From NCBI RefSeq assembly GCF_014235765.1, contig NZ_JACMYH010000001.1:2045081-2109080 (forward strand): 64,000 nt of DNA, written 5' to 3'. This document shows positions 37,869 through 48,223 of this stretch, piece by piece. Position 1 is the stretch's first letter. Each line of letters opens with the position of its first letter. The notes below the pieces were generated by a model. It searched no databases. It was given only the letters and a program-made list of their open reading frames with translations, and had not been told where the DNA came from. Position numbers and translations under genes: made by a program. Origin of the DNA: Pseudomonas baltica. GTDB lineage: Bacteria; Pseudomonadota; Gammaproteobacteria; Pseudomonadales; Pseudomonadaceae.

Positions 37869-39452
37869 TCAATGGTGCTCGCGGGTGGCGCGGAATTTCA
37901 CGTCTGGCCAGCGTTCTTCCATCAGCGCCAGGTTGACCCGGGTCGGGGCCAGATACGTCAGGTGCCCACCGCCATCGAGGGCCAGGTTTTCCGCAGCCTT
38001 GTTGCTGAATTCCTCAAGCTTCTTCTTGTCGGCGCACTCGATCCAGCGGGCGGACCATACGGTGATCGGCTCGTAGGCACATTCCACCTTGTATTCCTCT
38101 TTCAGCCGGCTGGCGACCACGTCGAACTGCAGCACGCCGACCGCACCCAGGATGATGTCGTTGCTGCGCTCGGGGAAGAACACCTGGGTGGCGCCCTCCT
38201 CGGCCAGCTGCTGCAAGCCCTGACGCAACTGCTTGGACTTGAGCGGATCCTTGAGCCGCACTCGACGGAACAGCTCCGGGGCGAAGTGCGGAATGCCGGT
38301 GAAACCCAGGCTTTCACCCTCGCTGAAGGTGTCGCCGATCTGGATGGTGCCGTGGTTGTGCAGGCCAATGATGTCGCCGGCGAAGGCTTCCTCCAGCTGC
38401 TCGCGCTCGGAGGAGAAGAACGTCAGGGCGTCGCCGATGCGCAGGTCCTTGCCCGTGCGCACGTGGCGCATCTTCATGCCTTTCTCGTAACGGCCCGAGC
38501 AGATGCGCATGAAGGCAATACGGTCACGGTGCTTGGGGTCCATGTTTGCCTGGATCTTGAACACGAAGCCGGTGAATTTCTCTTCCACCGGTTCCACGGT
38601 CCGCTCGTTCGCCACTCGCGGCAAGGGGCGTGGCGCCCAGTTCACGACGGCGTCGAGCACATGGTCGACACCGAAGTTGCCCAGCGCCGTACCGAAGAAC
38701 ACCGGCGTCAATTGACCGTTCAGAAACTCGTCCTGATTGAACTCATGGCAGGCCCCCTGCACCAGTTCCAGCTGTTCCACGAAGCGGTCGTATTCGTCGG
38801 CCAGGTGTGCGCGCGCCTCGTCGGAGTCCAGCTTCTCGATGATTTTCACATCGGTGCGCTCGTGGCCATGGCCTGGCGTGTAAACGATGATGTAGTCGTC
38901 CGCCAGGTGATAGACGCCCTTGAAGTCGCGATAGCAGCCGATCGGCCAGGTGATCGGCGCCGCCTTGATCTTGAGCACCGCCTCGATCTCGTCGAGCAGC
39001 TCGATCGGGTCGCGAATGTCACGGTCCAGCTTGTTGATGAAACTGACGATCGGCGTGTCGCGCAGGCGGCAGACATCCATCAGGGCAATGGTCCGCGGTT
39101 CGACGCCTTTACCGCCGTCGAGCACCATCAGCGCCGAGTCCACTGCGGTCAGGGTGCGGTAGGTGTCTTCCGAGAAGTCTTCGTGGCCCGGGGTGTCGAG
39201 CAGGTTGACCATGTGCTCGCGATAGGGAAACTGCATCACGGAAGTCGTGATGGAGATCCCGCGCTGTTTCTCCATTTCCATCCAGTCGGAGGTCGCGTGA
39301 CGGTCGGACTTGCGCGACTTCACCGTACCGGCCACGGCAATCGCCTTGCCCATCAGCAAGAGCTTCTCGGTGATAGTGGTCTTACCCGCATCCGGGTGGG
39401 AAATGATGGCGAAAGTGCGGCGCTTCGCGACTTCGGCGGCCTGTTGGGTCAT
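37869..39452 (-). CDS. prfC: Peptide chain release factor 3
   Basis: Translational GTPase that recycles RF1/RF2 after peptide release. The 527 residues carry the G1 P-loop [10 protein letters not shown]3 LDTPGHEDF and G4 NKLD, and the RF3-specific [20 protein letters not shown]. The start at 39452 ([12 protein letters not shown]) is the family-like one; the upstream ATG at 39530 adds 26 unlike residues. It is divergent from the large DUF6543 gene across 219 bases. Confidence 0.97.
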   Translation of the reverse strand: MTQQAAEVAKRRTFAIISHPDAGKTTITEKLLLMGKAIAVAGTVKSRKSDRHATSDWMEMEKQRGISITTSVMQFPYREHMVNLLDTPGHEDFSEDTYRTLTAVDSALMVLDGGKGVEPRTIALMDVCRLRDTPIVSFINKLDRDIRDPIELLDEIEAVLKIKAAPITWPIGCYRDFKGVYHLADDYIIVYTPGHGHERTDVKIIEKLDSDEARAHLADEYDRFVEQLELVQGACHEFNQDEFLNGQLTPVFFGTALGNFGVDHVLDAVVNWAPRPLPRVANERTVEPVEEKFTGFVFKIQANMDPKHRDRIAFMRICSGRYEKGMKMRHVRTGKDLRIGDALTFFSSEREQLEEAFAGDIIGLHNHGTIQIGDTFSEGESLGFTGIPHFAPELFRRVRLKDPLKSKQLRQGLQQLAEEGATQVFFPERSNDIILGAVGVLQFDVVASRLKEEYKVECAYEPITVWSARWIECADKKKLEEFSNKAAENLALDGGGHLTYLAPTRVNLALMEERWPDVKFRATREHH

Positions 39453-39671
39453 GGGGGATCGCCTGGCGAGGGATAGAAAATGGGCGCGGATTATAGCCCA
39501 GTTCCAAGCGTTGAGGCCACTGTGCGCCACACCGGTTGCGGCCAGGTCTGGGCGCAGGGCTGTGCAATATCTACCACCGCGCAGCGCTGCAGCGCAGGCA
39601 ACGTATCGCCTCCATCGCAGGGCTCGACACGTCGAAGCCCGCAGCGGTGCCTATTGCCCCTGGAGCTGCCA

Positions 39672-42600
39672 ATGACGACCCCACCACTGCCCTGGTTTCA
39701 CAGCCGCGCGCTGGCACAACGCTTCATGCGCCACCTTAGCGACTCATCCCACTCACTCCTGACGCCTGAAGGGACTCAATGGTTGCGCCAACTTGCCAAG
39801 CCCGAGCGCGATCACCAACCTCAGGCACAAGACGAAATGCGCGTGGACGGGTTGAGCATCATCACCGCGCAAGGAACTGCCGTCGAATTGCCCTTGAGCC
39901 TGTTGATCAGTACGACGCAGCACGATTGGGTGGCCCACTACCACCCAATCTGCGGCTTGAAGTTGTTCGATGATCGGCGTCGTTTGAAGCGTTACCTGCT
40001 GGATCGGTTGACCAGCCCTGATAACGATCCGGGGCTGAGCTACCTGCATTCGCAGGCGGAACGTCGGCTGATGCGCCTTGGCGAACTCCACGAGATGCAG
40101 GTCACGCTCATGGAAGGGTCGGTGTTCGATACCCTGATGCTGGACATTCAGCATCGTCTGAGTGAGCAGCTACGCGAGTGGCGTCAGTTGTTACTGGATC
40201 AACCAAGCTCAGAGGAGCTGGTGAGCAGTGGATCAGAGGCCGCCATGGCCAGTCTGCTCGCCCACTACTGGCGTGAAGGAGCCCCCCGATCAGAGCTGCC
40301 CGCCGAACGGCTGACCCGCCACTTGCGCACGCAGCTGATCACTGATCTTGCCCGTACGCAATGGGACGGCACGCTGCCAGCCGTTGAGCATGATCAACTC
40401 TGGGCTTGGCTGAAGGGCCAAGTCCAGCCATCGCCTCTTACCGGCTTCATCCTCCATGGATCAACTGCCGAGGGCCGCCAGCAGCCGTTGATCAATACCC
40501 TGGTACTGGCCAACGAGCGCGCGGCGGCTGCATGCTACCTGTTCAGCGCCACGAGCGGGCTGGTGCGTTACACCGACCGCTCGGCACTCCTGGCAGCACT
40601 GACCGATCTGGAGCAGCGTGCCCAATGGCTGCCCTGCGTACCCAACGCACAACAGCCGACGTTCAAGACACTGCCTATCATTGATATTGAGTTGGTAGCC
40701 GAGCCCCCCTCCTCTTTCGGTCTGGCGAGCTACACCCGACGTCTGCTGCAAGTACAGCACTCGATATTGTCCAACAGCCCACCTGCTGCATTCATGGGAG
40801 ACCGCCACACGCTCTGCGAGCAAGCCCTGGGCCTGCATCAGCGCCTGGCGCCAAGCCTGCAGAGGCTCGCCGCGCCGTTCGCTGCCGACCCACGGGACAG
40901 CCCAGCCAGCTTGATGCGCCTCACCGGCGCAGCGCAAACCGACCTGCAAAAACCGCAGCGCGTGGTAAATCATCTGACCGAGCTGCAAATCCAGTACGCC
41001 GGGTATCTCAAGCGCGGCCCTGACTTGCGTGTGGCCGCACTTCAAGCCCTGGAGCTGCAATTGGCGTGCATTCTGCCAAATGGACCTCCTGCCCGTTCGC
41101 TTTACCTCATGGACTTGGAACGGCCCACTGCCGCAACGTCATGGGTCGCCAGTATCTGGGCAAACGAACCACTGGCCGCCGTTGCTGGCAGGCGTTGGCA
41201 GGTGTTCACGGTGGTTGCCGAAGGCACACGTCAGGTTCTGAGTCAGCTGCCATGCCTGCTGATCGAGCACATCACCAGCCAAGCTCGGCGCAGCCTCTAC
41301 CGCGAGCTGAAAACTGCACTGGGTCACCGTGAAGCCACCGGGCAGGCCTACCAACGCTCGTTGCGGCGCTGGTTGTTCAGTTTCGAATGGGCGCTACTCA
41401 AGCAGAGTCGATCAGCGACCTCGCCGCTGGTCGAAGCGTTTCTGCGCGGTGATTCCGTACAGGCTTGGCAGCACAGAAGCGGTCATCCTGCGCAAGCCAA
41501 TGCCGATGCAATGATGTTGAGCCAGGCAGCCGATGCCAGCGGAACCATTGTGATCTGGGCTCATGAAACGGGCTTTCAACTCTTCGAGTCTCTGGATGCC
41601 GCGCATCGTGACGCCGTGCAATGGTCTGAGCAGCCGACCGACCTCGGGCCTGGCCTGAGCAACTGGACAGCCTTTGCGGGCGATGCACTGAATACATTGA
41701 ACAGCCTGGAAAGCCAGGCCCGACAACAAAGTAAGCTGCAAGCCTTCGACCAACTGCGCAACCAAGCATGGCCCTCCGACTCCTTGCCTGCTCTGTTTCG
41801 CGAGGCCATGGCGTTCGACAGCCTGCAACGGCAGATGCAGCGCATGGAAGATATGGCACGTGGCCTGGCCGCCAAAGCTGCCCTGCCTGCCTGGTTGCAG
41901 CGGGCGGCAGTCGACGACCAGCAGCACTACCTGCGCGTGCTGGGGTTGAATCTGCTGGCCAGCCCGGCCGAAGACGACTATCTGTTCGGCGTTCCTGATA
42001 TCAGCAGTTATGCGCGCGGCGTGCTGCAGCACCATCTGGACAAAGACTTCACTGCAAAACGCTTCGACCCCGAAGCGATCTTCATCACCACGGCGCGATA
42101 CGTGCCTGCCTTGGTACCCTCGGGTGAAATTCCTTCCAGCCTTCCCGCCGCCTCGGTCGTGCGGCGACAAAGCCTGATCGAATACGCCTTGAATCACTTC
42201 CGGGACTGGGACGACGCCATCGCCCGCATCGAACTGGGTGAGGGCCATGTGGCGCCCGCCGTGTTGAATGCCGACTACTGCCGCCGATTGGTACGGGAGG
42301 TGAATCTAGGCTCGCACTATCAGGCCCTGCTCAAACAGACCTTCGACCCCTCAGACCTCGATTACCCTCGCCGGCTAAATTTGTACGCCCGCCAGCTACC
42401 GGCGCAGTTGCTGGAGTGCGCCTGGCGAGCCCGGCTCAAGCACAACCTGCCCATGCAGGCGGTCGAAGTGATCACTCGCGTGGTCTGCATGCCGGACCCC
42501 ATCTTGCGACAGCCGCTGAACGGCCATGTCGTGTTGCTGACCCCGCTGCAATTGATCCCCAAGCCGGGAATCAAACCAGACACGTTGCCCGGCTGCTATC

Positions 42601-44417
42601 TGTTCAGGGCCGGTGAAGACGGCCCGCTGGTGCTGTACCTGCCCTATGAAGCCACCCATACCCTTCAAGCCTTCGACAGTGGTACGGCCCTGCTTGCCGC
42701 CCTTGCCAGCGACACTGCCCTGCAGGCGCGACTGCTCGCGCGCATGCCTGTCAGCCTGCGCCCGCGCTATGCCCATGGCGGCTTCAGCGAGCCGCACCTG
42801 GGCCGCGTTGGGGACACAGACTTCACCCTGACGCAGAGCACCTCGACAGGCCCGGAGCTGGCCTGCAACCCTATTGCCGGTAACGCACTGCGGTACCTAT
42901 TCGTCGAGAACGGCCTTTATCTGCAGGCTCTCGCCGCCACTCAACTGGTTACCACGGAGCAAGTTCGCTGGCAGGCGCTGATCAATGTGATGAGCCTGGC
43001 CTGGGAGCAACTGAGCATGTTCCTGCCGGGCAAGGTCGGGCTTGCCGTGGCCGCCTGGCAAGCCGAACTGGCGGTGCTGAACATCGCCCAGAACGTGCAG
43101 CACAACAGCTGGGGGCAAACACTGGCGCAGTTGACCTGCGTGCTTGTACAGGGACTGGCGATCAGTCGGGGGATGACGCAGCGTGCACTTCAAGACAACG
43201 TACGCGAGCGCTTCTGGCAAACCGTGCGCAGCGCCCCGGAGTACGGCCTGTCACTCGCGCGCTACGAGGCCCCCATCGAAACGCTGCGCACGTTCGTTTT
43301 TCAGCCGTCCACGTGCACTTACCTGAACATCCGCGACCAGACGCACTACATCGGCCTCAACGGCAAGGCATATCGCGCTCGCCAGGAACAGGATCGTTGG
43401 TACCTGGTCGGGCAGCGCGACGATGAACTAGGCCCTAGGTTGCTGCTGGATACCGAGCAGGCTTGGGTAATCGATCCTGGGCAGAACCTTGCAATCAGTG
43501 CTGGCGGCGTACCGAGCAGGCTGGGCAGCCAACTGGTGCGTTGGACGCTGACCCGTGATGAAATCGTCATCCATGCCGTGGGCTGCCGGCAGATCCGCCA
43601 ATTGCGCCCGCACCGCGCCAGCGTCCTGCACCGGGCCCACCGCGATGCCTTGGGGTATCTGGGCAATGCGTTGGACAGCCTGCGAAGAGCACGGCTGGTC
43701 GGTAGCGTGGAAACCCATACCCTGGAAGTGCTCAAGCAGTTCTTCGGCGTCTCTCAGGTCACGGACTCATTGATCGCGCGGGTCCAAGGCGTACTGGAAA
43801 AAATGGCCCGGATCATGGCATCGCACGCCTACTCGCCAGTAACCTCGAGACGCTACGTGATGGCAAGCCGCTTGAGCGCGCAGTCAGCCGTGGGCATTGC
43901 CTTCGTGTCCGTACAGGATCCACAAGGTCAGATGTTTCTGACAGATGAATTCTTTGATTTTGAGACGGCACGTCTCCTGCCACTCGATCCGAAATACACC
44001 ATCGCTGAAACGAACGCCCTGAGCAAGGCGATGGTCCTGCTGCATGAGTTCACCCATATTGCATGCAACACCCGGGACATCCACTATATCGAAGCGGCGA
44101 TGCCCTATGCCGATCGGTTGCAGCCAGGCGTGAGGCGTGCGTGGCTGGAGCGTCAGCACGACGAATCGTTCTCGCACCTCACCCCCAAGCGTAAGTTGTT
44201 CATTGTCCGCGACGACACGACCGGGCAGGTGCGCGACATCCTCAACGAAGACCGCAAGGGGCGCGCCCTGATCCTGCGCCTGGCGGGCTCACCCAATCTG
44301 GACGACGCACGCCAGCGGTTTCTGATCGACGCTGACATTCGTTCAAAGATCCTGCTGAAGAATGCCGACTCGGTGACGCTGTTGATCTATCGTCTGGGAA
44401 ATCGCAAAACCCCCTGA
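39672..44417 (+). CDS. DUF6543 (dermonecrotic-toxin-like) giant protein with C-terminal zinc-protease motif
   Basis: Protein of 1581 residues; the ATG at 39672 is preceded by TGGAGC. It resembles the large Pseudomonas DUF6543 proteins: blocks such as CYLFRAGEDGPLVLYLPYEA and RRSLYRELKTALGHREATGQ are of that type. The C-terminal 200 residues hold HEFTH (H1458, E1459, H1462) followed by NTRDIHY (Asp1469), which looks like the HExxH plus GTxDxxY layout of M35/aspzincin metalloproteases, with spacing shorter by two. No signal peptide or transmembrane toxin-delivery module was recognised, nor a T6SS, chaperone or immunity gene beside it. It may be a toxin or effector; function unproven. Confidence 0.75.
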   Translation: MTTPPLPWFHSRALAQRFMRHLSDSSHSLLTPEGTQWLRQLAKPERDHQPQAQDEMRVDGLSIITAQGTAVELPLSLLISTTQHDWVAHYHPICGLKLFDDRRRLKRYLLDRLTSPDNDPGLSYLHSQAERRLMRLGELHEMQVTLMEGSVFDTLMLDIQHRLSEQLREWRQLLLDQPSSEELVSSGSEAAMASLLAHYWREGAPRSELPAERLTRHLRTQLITDLARTQWDGTLPAVEHDQLWAWLKGQVQPSPLTGFILHGSTAEGRQQPLINTLVLANERAAAACYLFSATSGLVRYTDRSALLAALTDLEQRAQWLPCVPNAQQPTFKTLPIIDIELVAEPPSSFGLASYTRRLLQVQHSILSNSPPAAFMGDRHTLCEQALGLHQRLAPSLQRLAAPFAADPRDSPASLMRLTGAAQTDLQKPQRVVNHLTELQIQYAGYLKRGPDLRVAALQALELQLACILPNGPPARSLYLMDLERPTAATSWVASIWANEPLAAVAGRRWQVFTVVAEGTRQVLSQLPCLLIEHITSQARRSLYRELKTALGHREATGQAYQRSLRRWLFSFEWALLKQSRSATSPLVEAFLRGDSVQAWQHRSGHPAQANADAMMLSQAADASGTIVIWAHETGFQLFESLDAAHRDAVQWSEQPTDLGPGLSNWTAFAGDALNTLNSLESQARQQSKLQAFDQLRNQAWPSDSLPALFREAMAFDSLQRQMQRMEDMARGLAAKAALPAWLQRAAVDDQQHYLRVLGLNLLASPAEDDYLFGVPDISSYARGVLQHHLDKDFTAKRFDPEAIFITTARYVPALVPSGEIPSSLPAASVVRRQSLIEYALNHFRDWDDAIARIELGEGHVAPAVLNADYCRRLVREVNLGSHYQALLKQTFDPSDLDYPRRLNLYARQLPAQLLECAWRARLKHNLPMQAVEVITRVVCMPDPILRQPLNGHVVLLTPLQLIPKPGIKPDTLPGCYLFRAGEDGPLVLYLPYEATHTLQAFDSGTALLAALASDTALQARLLARMPVSLRPRYAHGGFSEPHLGRVGDTDFTLTQSTSTGPELACNPIAGNALRYLFVENGLYLQALAATQLVTTEQVRWQALINVMSLAWEQLSMFLPGKVGLAVAAWQAELAVLNIAQNVQHNSWGQTLAQLTCVLVQGLAISRGMTQRALQDNVRERFWQTVRSAPEYGLSLARYEAPIETLRTFVFQPSTCTYLNIRDQTHYIGLNGKAYRARQEQDRWYLVGQRDDELGPRLLLDTEQAWVIDPGQNLAISAGGVPSRLGSQLVRWTLTRDEIVIHAVGCRQIRQLRPHRASVLHRAHRDALGYLGNALDSLRRARLVGSVETHTLEVLKQFFGVSQVTDSLIARVQGVLEKMARIMASHAYSPVTSRRYVMASRLSAQSAVGIAFVSVQDPQGQMFLTDEFFDFETARLLPLDPKYTIAETNALSKAMVLLHEFTHIACNTRDIHYIEAAMPYADRLQPGVRRAWLERQHDESFSHLTPKRKLFIVRDDTTGQVRDILNEDRKGRALILRLAGSPNLDDARQRFLIDADIRSKILLKNADSVTLLIYRLGNRKTP

Positions 44418-44478
44418 CGCGGCTCGCGCCGCTGCTACAAACACCGCGAACCCCTGTAGCAGCGGCGCAAGCCGCGTC
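44416..44478. repeat. Family-B REP inverted pair abutting the giant gene
   Basis: 'gacgcggctcgcgccgctgc' faces 'gtagcagcggcgcaagccgc', the same family as at 17812. The first unit starts within the stop codon of the giant gene. It can fold into a long hairpin and may double as its 3' end. Confidence 0.88.
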
Positions 44479-44762
44479 AAATGCCTTGGGTAACTCCCCC
44501 TTGAACGCCATCTCATGCAAGCTTTATGGTCATAAAAGGTGGCCAAATGCTGCCTCACTGTGGGAACCTCTCGCCGCACGGAGACGTCCATTCCCTGATT
44601 CGTTGAGTCGTCAGGGGCTGCAAAATCAGCAAGTTAGCCTGACGAGGCTGCGCTTATGGCTCGCACCGCGCGAGCTGCTATTCGCGTCCTACCTGGGCCG
44701 ATCGCTCGCCCGAGCGCTCATCGCAGGCCCGGTAGGCGCCGACTGAAAAAAGGAGTCCGCCT
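44479..44762. other. Intergenic region upstream of the osmoprotectant transporter
   Basis: 284 bases with no convincing gene. An 86-codon reading frame at 44486-44746 lacks a ribosome site and any family feature. The region should contain the promoter of the four-gene transporter operon. Confidence 0.45.
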
Positions 44763-45476
44763 GTGGCTAATCGCTATGGCAAAGGGCTGTTAGGGGGCGC
44801 TGTTATCGTTGCCGTCCTGGCCCTGCTGGTCCACTGGATCGGCATAAGTACCATCGAGCACTACCGCGAAGATCTGATTTTCTACCTGCAAGCGCACCTG
44901 ATCCTGGTGCTGGTCTCGATGCTTGCCGCACTGCTGGTGGGCATCCCCGCCGGTATCGCGTTGAGCCGACCCAGCATGGTCAAGCATGCCGAACGCTTCA
45001 TGCAGATCTTCAACATTGGCAACACCATTCCACCCCTGGCAGTACTCGCCATCGCCCTCGGCATCCTTGGCATCGGCAGTGGTCCTGCGATCTTCGCGCT
45101 GTTCCTTGCCTCCCTGTTGCCCATCGTGCGCAACACCTACGAGGGCTTGAAAAACGTCCAGGGCTCGCTCAAGGAAGCCGCCACCGGCATCGGCATGACG
45201 CCGCGCCAGGTGCTGTTCAAGGTCGAGCTGCCCAACGCCGTGCCGATCATGGTCGGCGGGGTACGCGTGGCGCTGGCGATCAACGTCGGCACCGCGCCCC
45301 TGGCGTTCCTGATCGGCGCCAATAGCCTGGGCAGCCTGATCTTCCCCGGCATCGCCTTGAACAACCAGCCACAACTGTTGCTGGGCGCTGCCTGCACCGC
45401 GCTGCTGGCATTGATCCTGGACGGCATCGTGACCCTGGTCAGCCGCCTGTGGTTCGAACGTGGGCTGACTCGCTGA
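44763..45476 (+). CDS. Osmoprotectant (OpuC/YehW-type) ABC transporter permease
   Basis: Inner-membrane permease of 237 residues with about six membrane segments. The BPD-type cytoplasmic loop is EAATGIGMTPRQVLFKVELP. A GTG start follows an ideal AAGGAG at eight bases. The operon order is permease, binding protein, permease, ATPase. Glycine betaine, choline or related quaternary amines are the probable substrates, inferred from the family. Confidence 0.92.
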   Translation: MANRYGKGLLGGAVIVAVLALLVHWIGISTIEHYREDLIFYLQAHLILVLVSMLAALLVGIPAGIALSRPSMVKHAERFMQIFNIGNTIPPLAVLAIALGILGIGSGPAIFALFLASLLPIVRNTYEGLKNVQGSLKEAATGIGMTPRQVLFKVELPNAVPIMVGGVRVALAINVGTAPLAFLIGANSLGSLIFPGIALNNQPQLLLGAACTALLALILDGIVTLVSRLWFERGLTR

Positions 45477-45493
45477 GCGAAGGAATGAATTCA

Positions 45494-46408
45494 ATGAAGA
45501 AGTTAAGCATCGTACTGGGCCTGGCCCTGTTGTGCGCCGGCGTCGTGCACGCCGCAGACAGACCGGTGATCCGCCTCGGCGCCCGGGTGTTCACAGAGCA
45601 GACCGTACTGGCGGCCATTACCGCGCAGTACCTGGGCAGCAAAGGCTATGACGTACGCGTCACCGGTGGCCTGGGCAGCAACCTGGCGCGCAGCGCCCAG
45701 GAAAGCGGTCAGCTGGACATGCTCTGGGAATACACCGGGGTGTCTCTGGTGTCCTACAACCACATCGACGAAAAACTCGACAGCGCGGCCACCTACGCGC
45801 GGGTCAAGCAACTGGACGCCCAGAAAGGCCTGGTGTGGCTGACGCCCTCGCGGTTCAGCAACACCTATGCCCTGGCGCTGCCTGAAGAAGTGGCCAAGGC
45901 CTATCCTCAGGTCAACACCATCAGCCAGCTGAACCAGGTGCTGATCGACGAGCCGAAGAAAGGCCATATCCTGGCCCTGGACACCGAGTTCGCCAACCGG
46001 TCGGACGGCCTGGTGGGACTGACCCAAACCTACGACCTGAAATTCACCCGCCGTGACATTCGCCAGATGGACGCCGGCCTGGTCTATACCGCGCTGCGCA
46101 ATGGGCAGGTGTTCACCGGTCTGGTCTACACCACCGACGGGCGTCTGAACGCCTTCAAGCTCAAGCTGCTTGAAGACGACCTCGAGTACTTCCCCGACTA
46201 CACCGCCGCACCGGTGGTCCGTCAGCAGCTGCTCGATGCCCATCCGCAACTGGCTGCGCAGCTCAAGCCCCTGGCCGAAATGCTCGATGATGCCACCATG
46301 CGCGAACTCAATGCGCAGGTCGACGTCGAGCACCGCAGCCCGACGGTGGTAGCGGCGGAGTTTCTCAAGGCCCATCCGATCACCGACCAAGCCCAGGAGA
46401 AGCCATGA
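45494..46408 (+). CDS. Osmoprotectant ABC transporter substrate-binding protein (OsmF/YehZ-like)
   Basis: Periplasmic binding protein of 304 residues of the glycine-betaine (OpuAC) type. The signal peptide is MKKLSIVLGLALLCAGVVHA. The mature chain begins ADRPVIRLGARVFTEQTVLA and contains DMLWEYTGVSL, typical of the family. The start at 45494 leaves nine bases after AAGGA; the ATG at 45485 is too close to it. It overlaps the next permease gene by four bases. Confidence 0.92.
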   Translation: MKKLSIVLGLALLCAGVVHAADRPVIRLGARVFTEQTVLAAITAQYLGSKGYDVRVTGGLGSNLARSAQESGQLDMLWEYTGVSLVSYNHIDEKLDSAATYARVKQLDAQKGLVWLTPSRFSNTYALALPEEVAKAYPQVNTISQLNQVLIDEPKKGHILALDTEFANRSDGLVGLTQTYDLKFTRRDIRQMDAGLVYTALRNGQVFTGLVYTTDGRLNAFKLKLLEDDLEYFPDYTAAPVVRQQLLDAHPQLAAQLKPLAEMLDDATMRELNAQVDVEHRSPTVVAAEFLKAHPITDQAQEKP

Positions 46409-47058
46409 GTTTCCTCGACACCTTCTCCCACCTCGACTGGCCGTTGGTGCTGCAACTGACCTGGCAGCACATCACTCTGGTCGGCATTGCGGTCAGCCTG
46501 GCCATCGTCTTCGGCGTGCCGATCGGCATCCTGATGACGCGCTTTCCGGCACTGGCGGGGCCTCTGCAGGCCTGCGCCACGGTGCTGCTGACCATTCCCT
46601 CGATCGCCCTGTTCGGGCTGCTGCTGCCGTTCTACTCCAAGTTCGGCCAAGGCCTGGGGCCGCTACCGGCCATCACTGCGGTGTTTCTCTATTCGCTGTT
46701 GCCGATCCTGCGCAACACCTACCTGGCACTGACCGGCGTCGAGCCCGGCATCCGTGAAGCCGCCAAAGGTATCGGCATGACCTTCGGCCAGCGCCTGCGC
46801 ATGGTCGAGCTGCCCATCGCGGTACCGGTCATCCTCGCCGGCGTGCGCACCGCCGTGGTGATGAACATCGGCGTCATGACCATTGCTGCCACCATCGGCG
46901 CCGGCGGCCTGGGCGTTCTCATCCTCACCTCCATCAGCCGCAGCGATATGTCGATGCTCATCGTCGGCGCCGTGCTGGTCAGTGTCCTGGCGATCATCGC
47001 CGACCTGCTCCTGCAATGGCTGCAACGCGCCCTGACCCCTAAAGGATTATTGAAATGA
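46405..47058 (+). CDS. Osmoprotectant ABC transporter permease (YehY-type)
   Basis: Second permease of 217 residues. Its EAA loop EAAKGIGMTFGQRLRMVELP closely parallels that of the first permease, so they probably form a heterodimer. Start and stop overlap both neighbours by ATGA, indicating tight coupling. Confidence 0.92.
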   Translation: MSFLDTFSHLDWPLVLQLTWQHITLVGIAVSLAIVFGVPIGILMTRFPALAGPLQACATVLLTIPSIALFGLLLPFYSKFGQGLGPLPAITAVFLYSLLPILRNTYLALTGVEPGIREAAKGIGMTFGQRLRMVELPIAVPVILAGVRTAVVMNIGVMTIAATIGAGGLGVLILTSISRSDMSMLIVGAVLVSVLAIIADLLLQWLQRALTPKGLLK

Positions 47059-48212
47059 TCGAACTTCAGAACCTGACCAAGACCTTCCACAGCAACGGCA
47101 AGGAAGTCAAAGCCGTCGACGCGGTAAGCCTGACCGTCAACGAAGGCGAGATCTGCGTATTCCTCGGGCCGTCGGGCTGTGGCAAGAGCACCACGCTGAA
47201 AATGATCAACCGATTGATCATGCCGACCTCCGGCAAAGTCCTGATCAACGGCGAAGACACCACAGGCCTGGACGAGGTCACCCTGCGTCGCAACATCGGC
47301 TATGTCATCCAGCAGATCGGTCTGTTCCCCAACATGACCATCGAGGAGAACATCACCGTGGTCCCGCGCCTGCTCGGCTGGGACAAGAAGCGCTGCGCCG
47401 AGCGTGCCCGCGAACTCATGAGCATGATCAAGCTGGAGCCCAAGCAATACCTGCACCGCTATCCGCGCGAACTCTCGGGCGGCCAGCAACAGCGCATCGG
47501 CGTGATCCGTGCCCTGGCCGCCGAAGCGCCGCTGCTGCTGATGGACGAGCCGTTCGGCGCGGTCGATCCGATCAATCGCGAAATGATCCAGAACGAGTTC
47601 TTCGAGATGCAGCGGGCCTTGAACAAGACCGTGATCATGGTCAGCCATGACATCGACGAGGCCATCAAGCTGGGCGACAAGATCGCCATCTTCCGCGCCG
47701 GCAAGCTGCTGCAGATCGACCATCCCGACACGCTGCTGGCCCATCCGGTGGACGACTTCGTCAGCAACTTCGTCGGCCAGGACAGCACGCTCAAGCGCCT
47801 GCTGCTGGTCAAGGCCGAAGACGCCGCCGACAATGCGCCTTCGGTGAGCCCGGAAACGCCGGTGGCCGATGCGCTGGAATTGATGGACGAACACGACCGC
47901 CGCTACGTCGTGGTGACCGATGCGCAGAACAAGGCCATGGGTTATGTTCGCCGACGCGACCTGCATCGCCAGGCCGGCAACTGCGTCGACTTCCTGCGCG
48001 AGTTCAACGCCACGGCTGCCTATGACGAGCACCTGCGCATCCTCTTGTCGCGCATGTACGAGTTCAACCGCTCGTGGCTGCCGGTGCTGGACGCCGAGAA
48101 CGTATTCCTCGGCGAGGTGACCCAGGAATCGATCGCCGCCTACCTCAGCTCAGGCCGTTCGCGTGGCATGAAAACCAGCATCGTCTCCCCGGCCGAAACC
48201 GCCCAGGCCTGA
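47055..48212 (+). CDS. Osmoprotectant ABC transporter ATP-binding protein (OsmV/YehX-type)
   Basis: ATPase of 385 residues. Walker A GPSGCGKST, signature LSGGQQQR, Walker B LLLMDEPFGAVDP and the H-loop VSHDIDEA are present. The C-terminal 115 residues form a CBS-type regulatory region (two repeats around DRRYVVVTDAQNKAMGYVRR and NRSWLPVLDAENVFLGEV), as in OpuA ATPases where CBS domains sense ionic strength. It is the last gene of the operon; a REP cluster follows. Confidence 0.94.
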   Translation: MIELQNLTKTFHSNGKEVKAVDAVSLTVNEGEICVFLGPSGCGKSTTLKMINRLIMPTSGKVLINGEDTTGLDEVTLRRNIGYVIQQIGLFPNMTIEENITVVPRLLGWDKKRCAERARELMSMIKLEPKQYLHRYPRELSGGQQQRIGVIRALAAEAPLLLMDEPFGAVDPINREMIQNEFFEMQRALNKTVIMVSHDIDEAIKLGDKIAIFRAGKLLQIDHPDTLLAHPVDDFVSNFVGQDSTLKRLLLVKAEDAADNAPSVSPETPVADALELMDEHDRRYVVVTDAQNKAMGYVRRRDLHRQAGNCVDFLREFNATAAYDEHLRILLSRMYEFNRSWLPVLDAENVFLGEVTQESIAAYLSSGRSRGMKTSIVSPAETAQA

Positions 48213-48223
48213 CGCGCGCCCTC

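Noticed and set aside
39672..44417. Immunity gene or T6SS/Rhs delivery module next to the giant protein
   Set aside because: Both sides were read. prfC lies upstream and a REP hairpin plus an osmoprotectant transporter downstream; nothing small and co-directional follows.
44486..44746. An 86-codon frame between the giant gene and the osmoprotectant operon
   Set aside because: No ribosome site, no recognisable family, and Arg/Leu/Pro-rich composition typical of random frames in GC-rich DNA.
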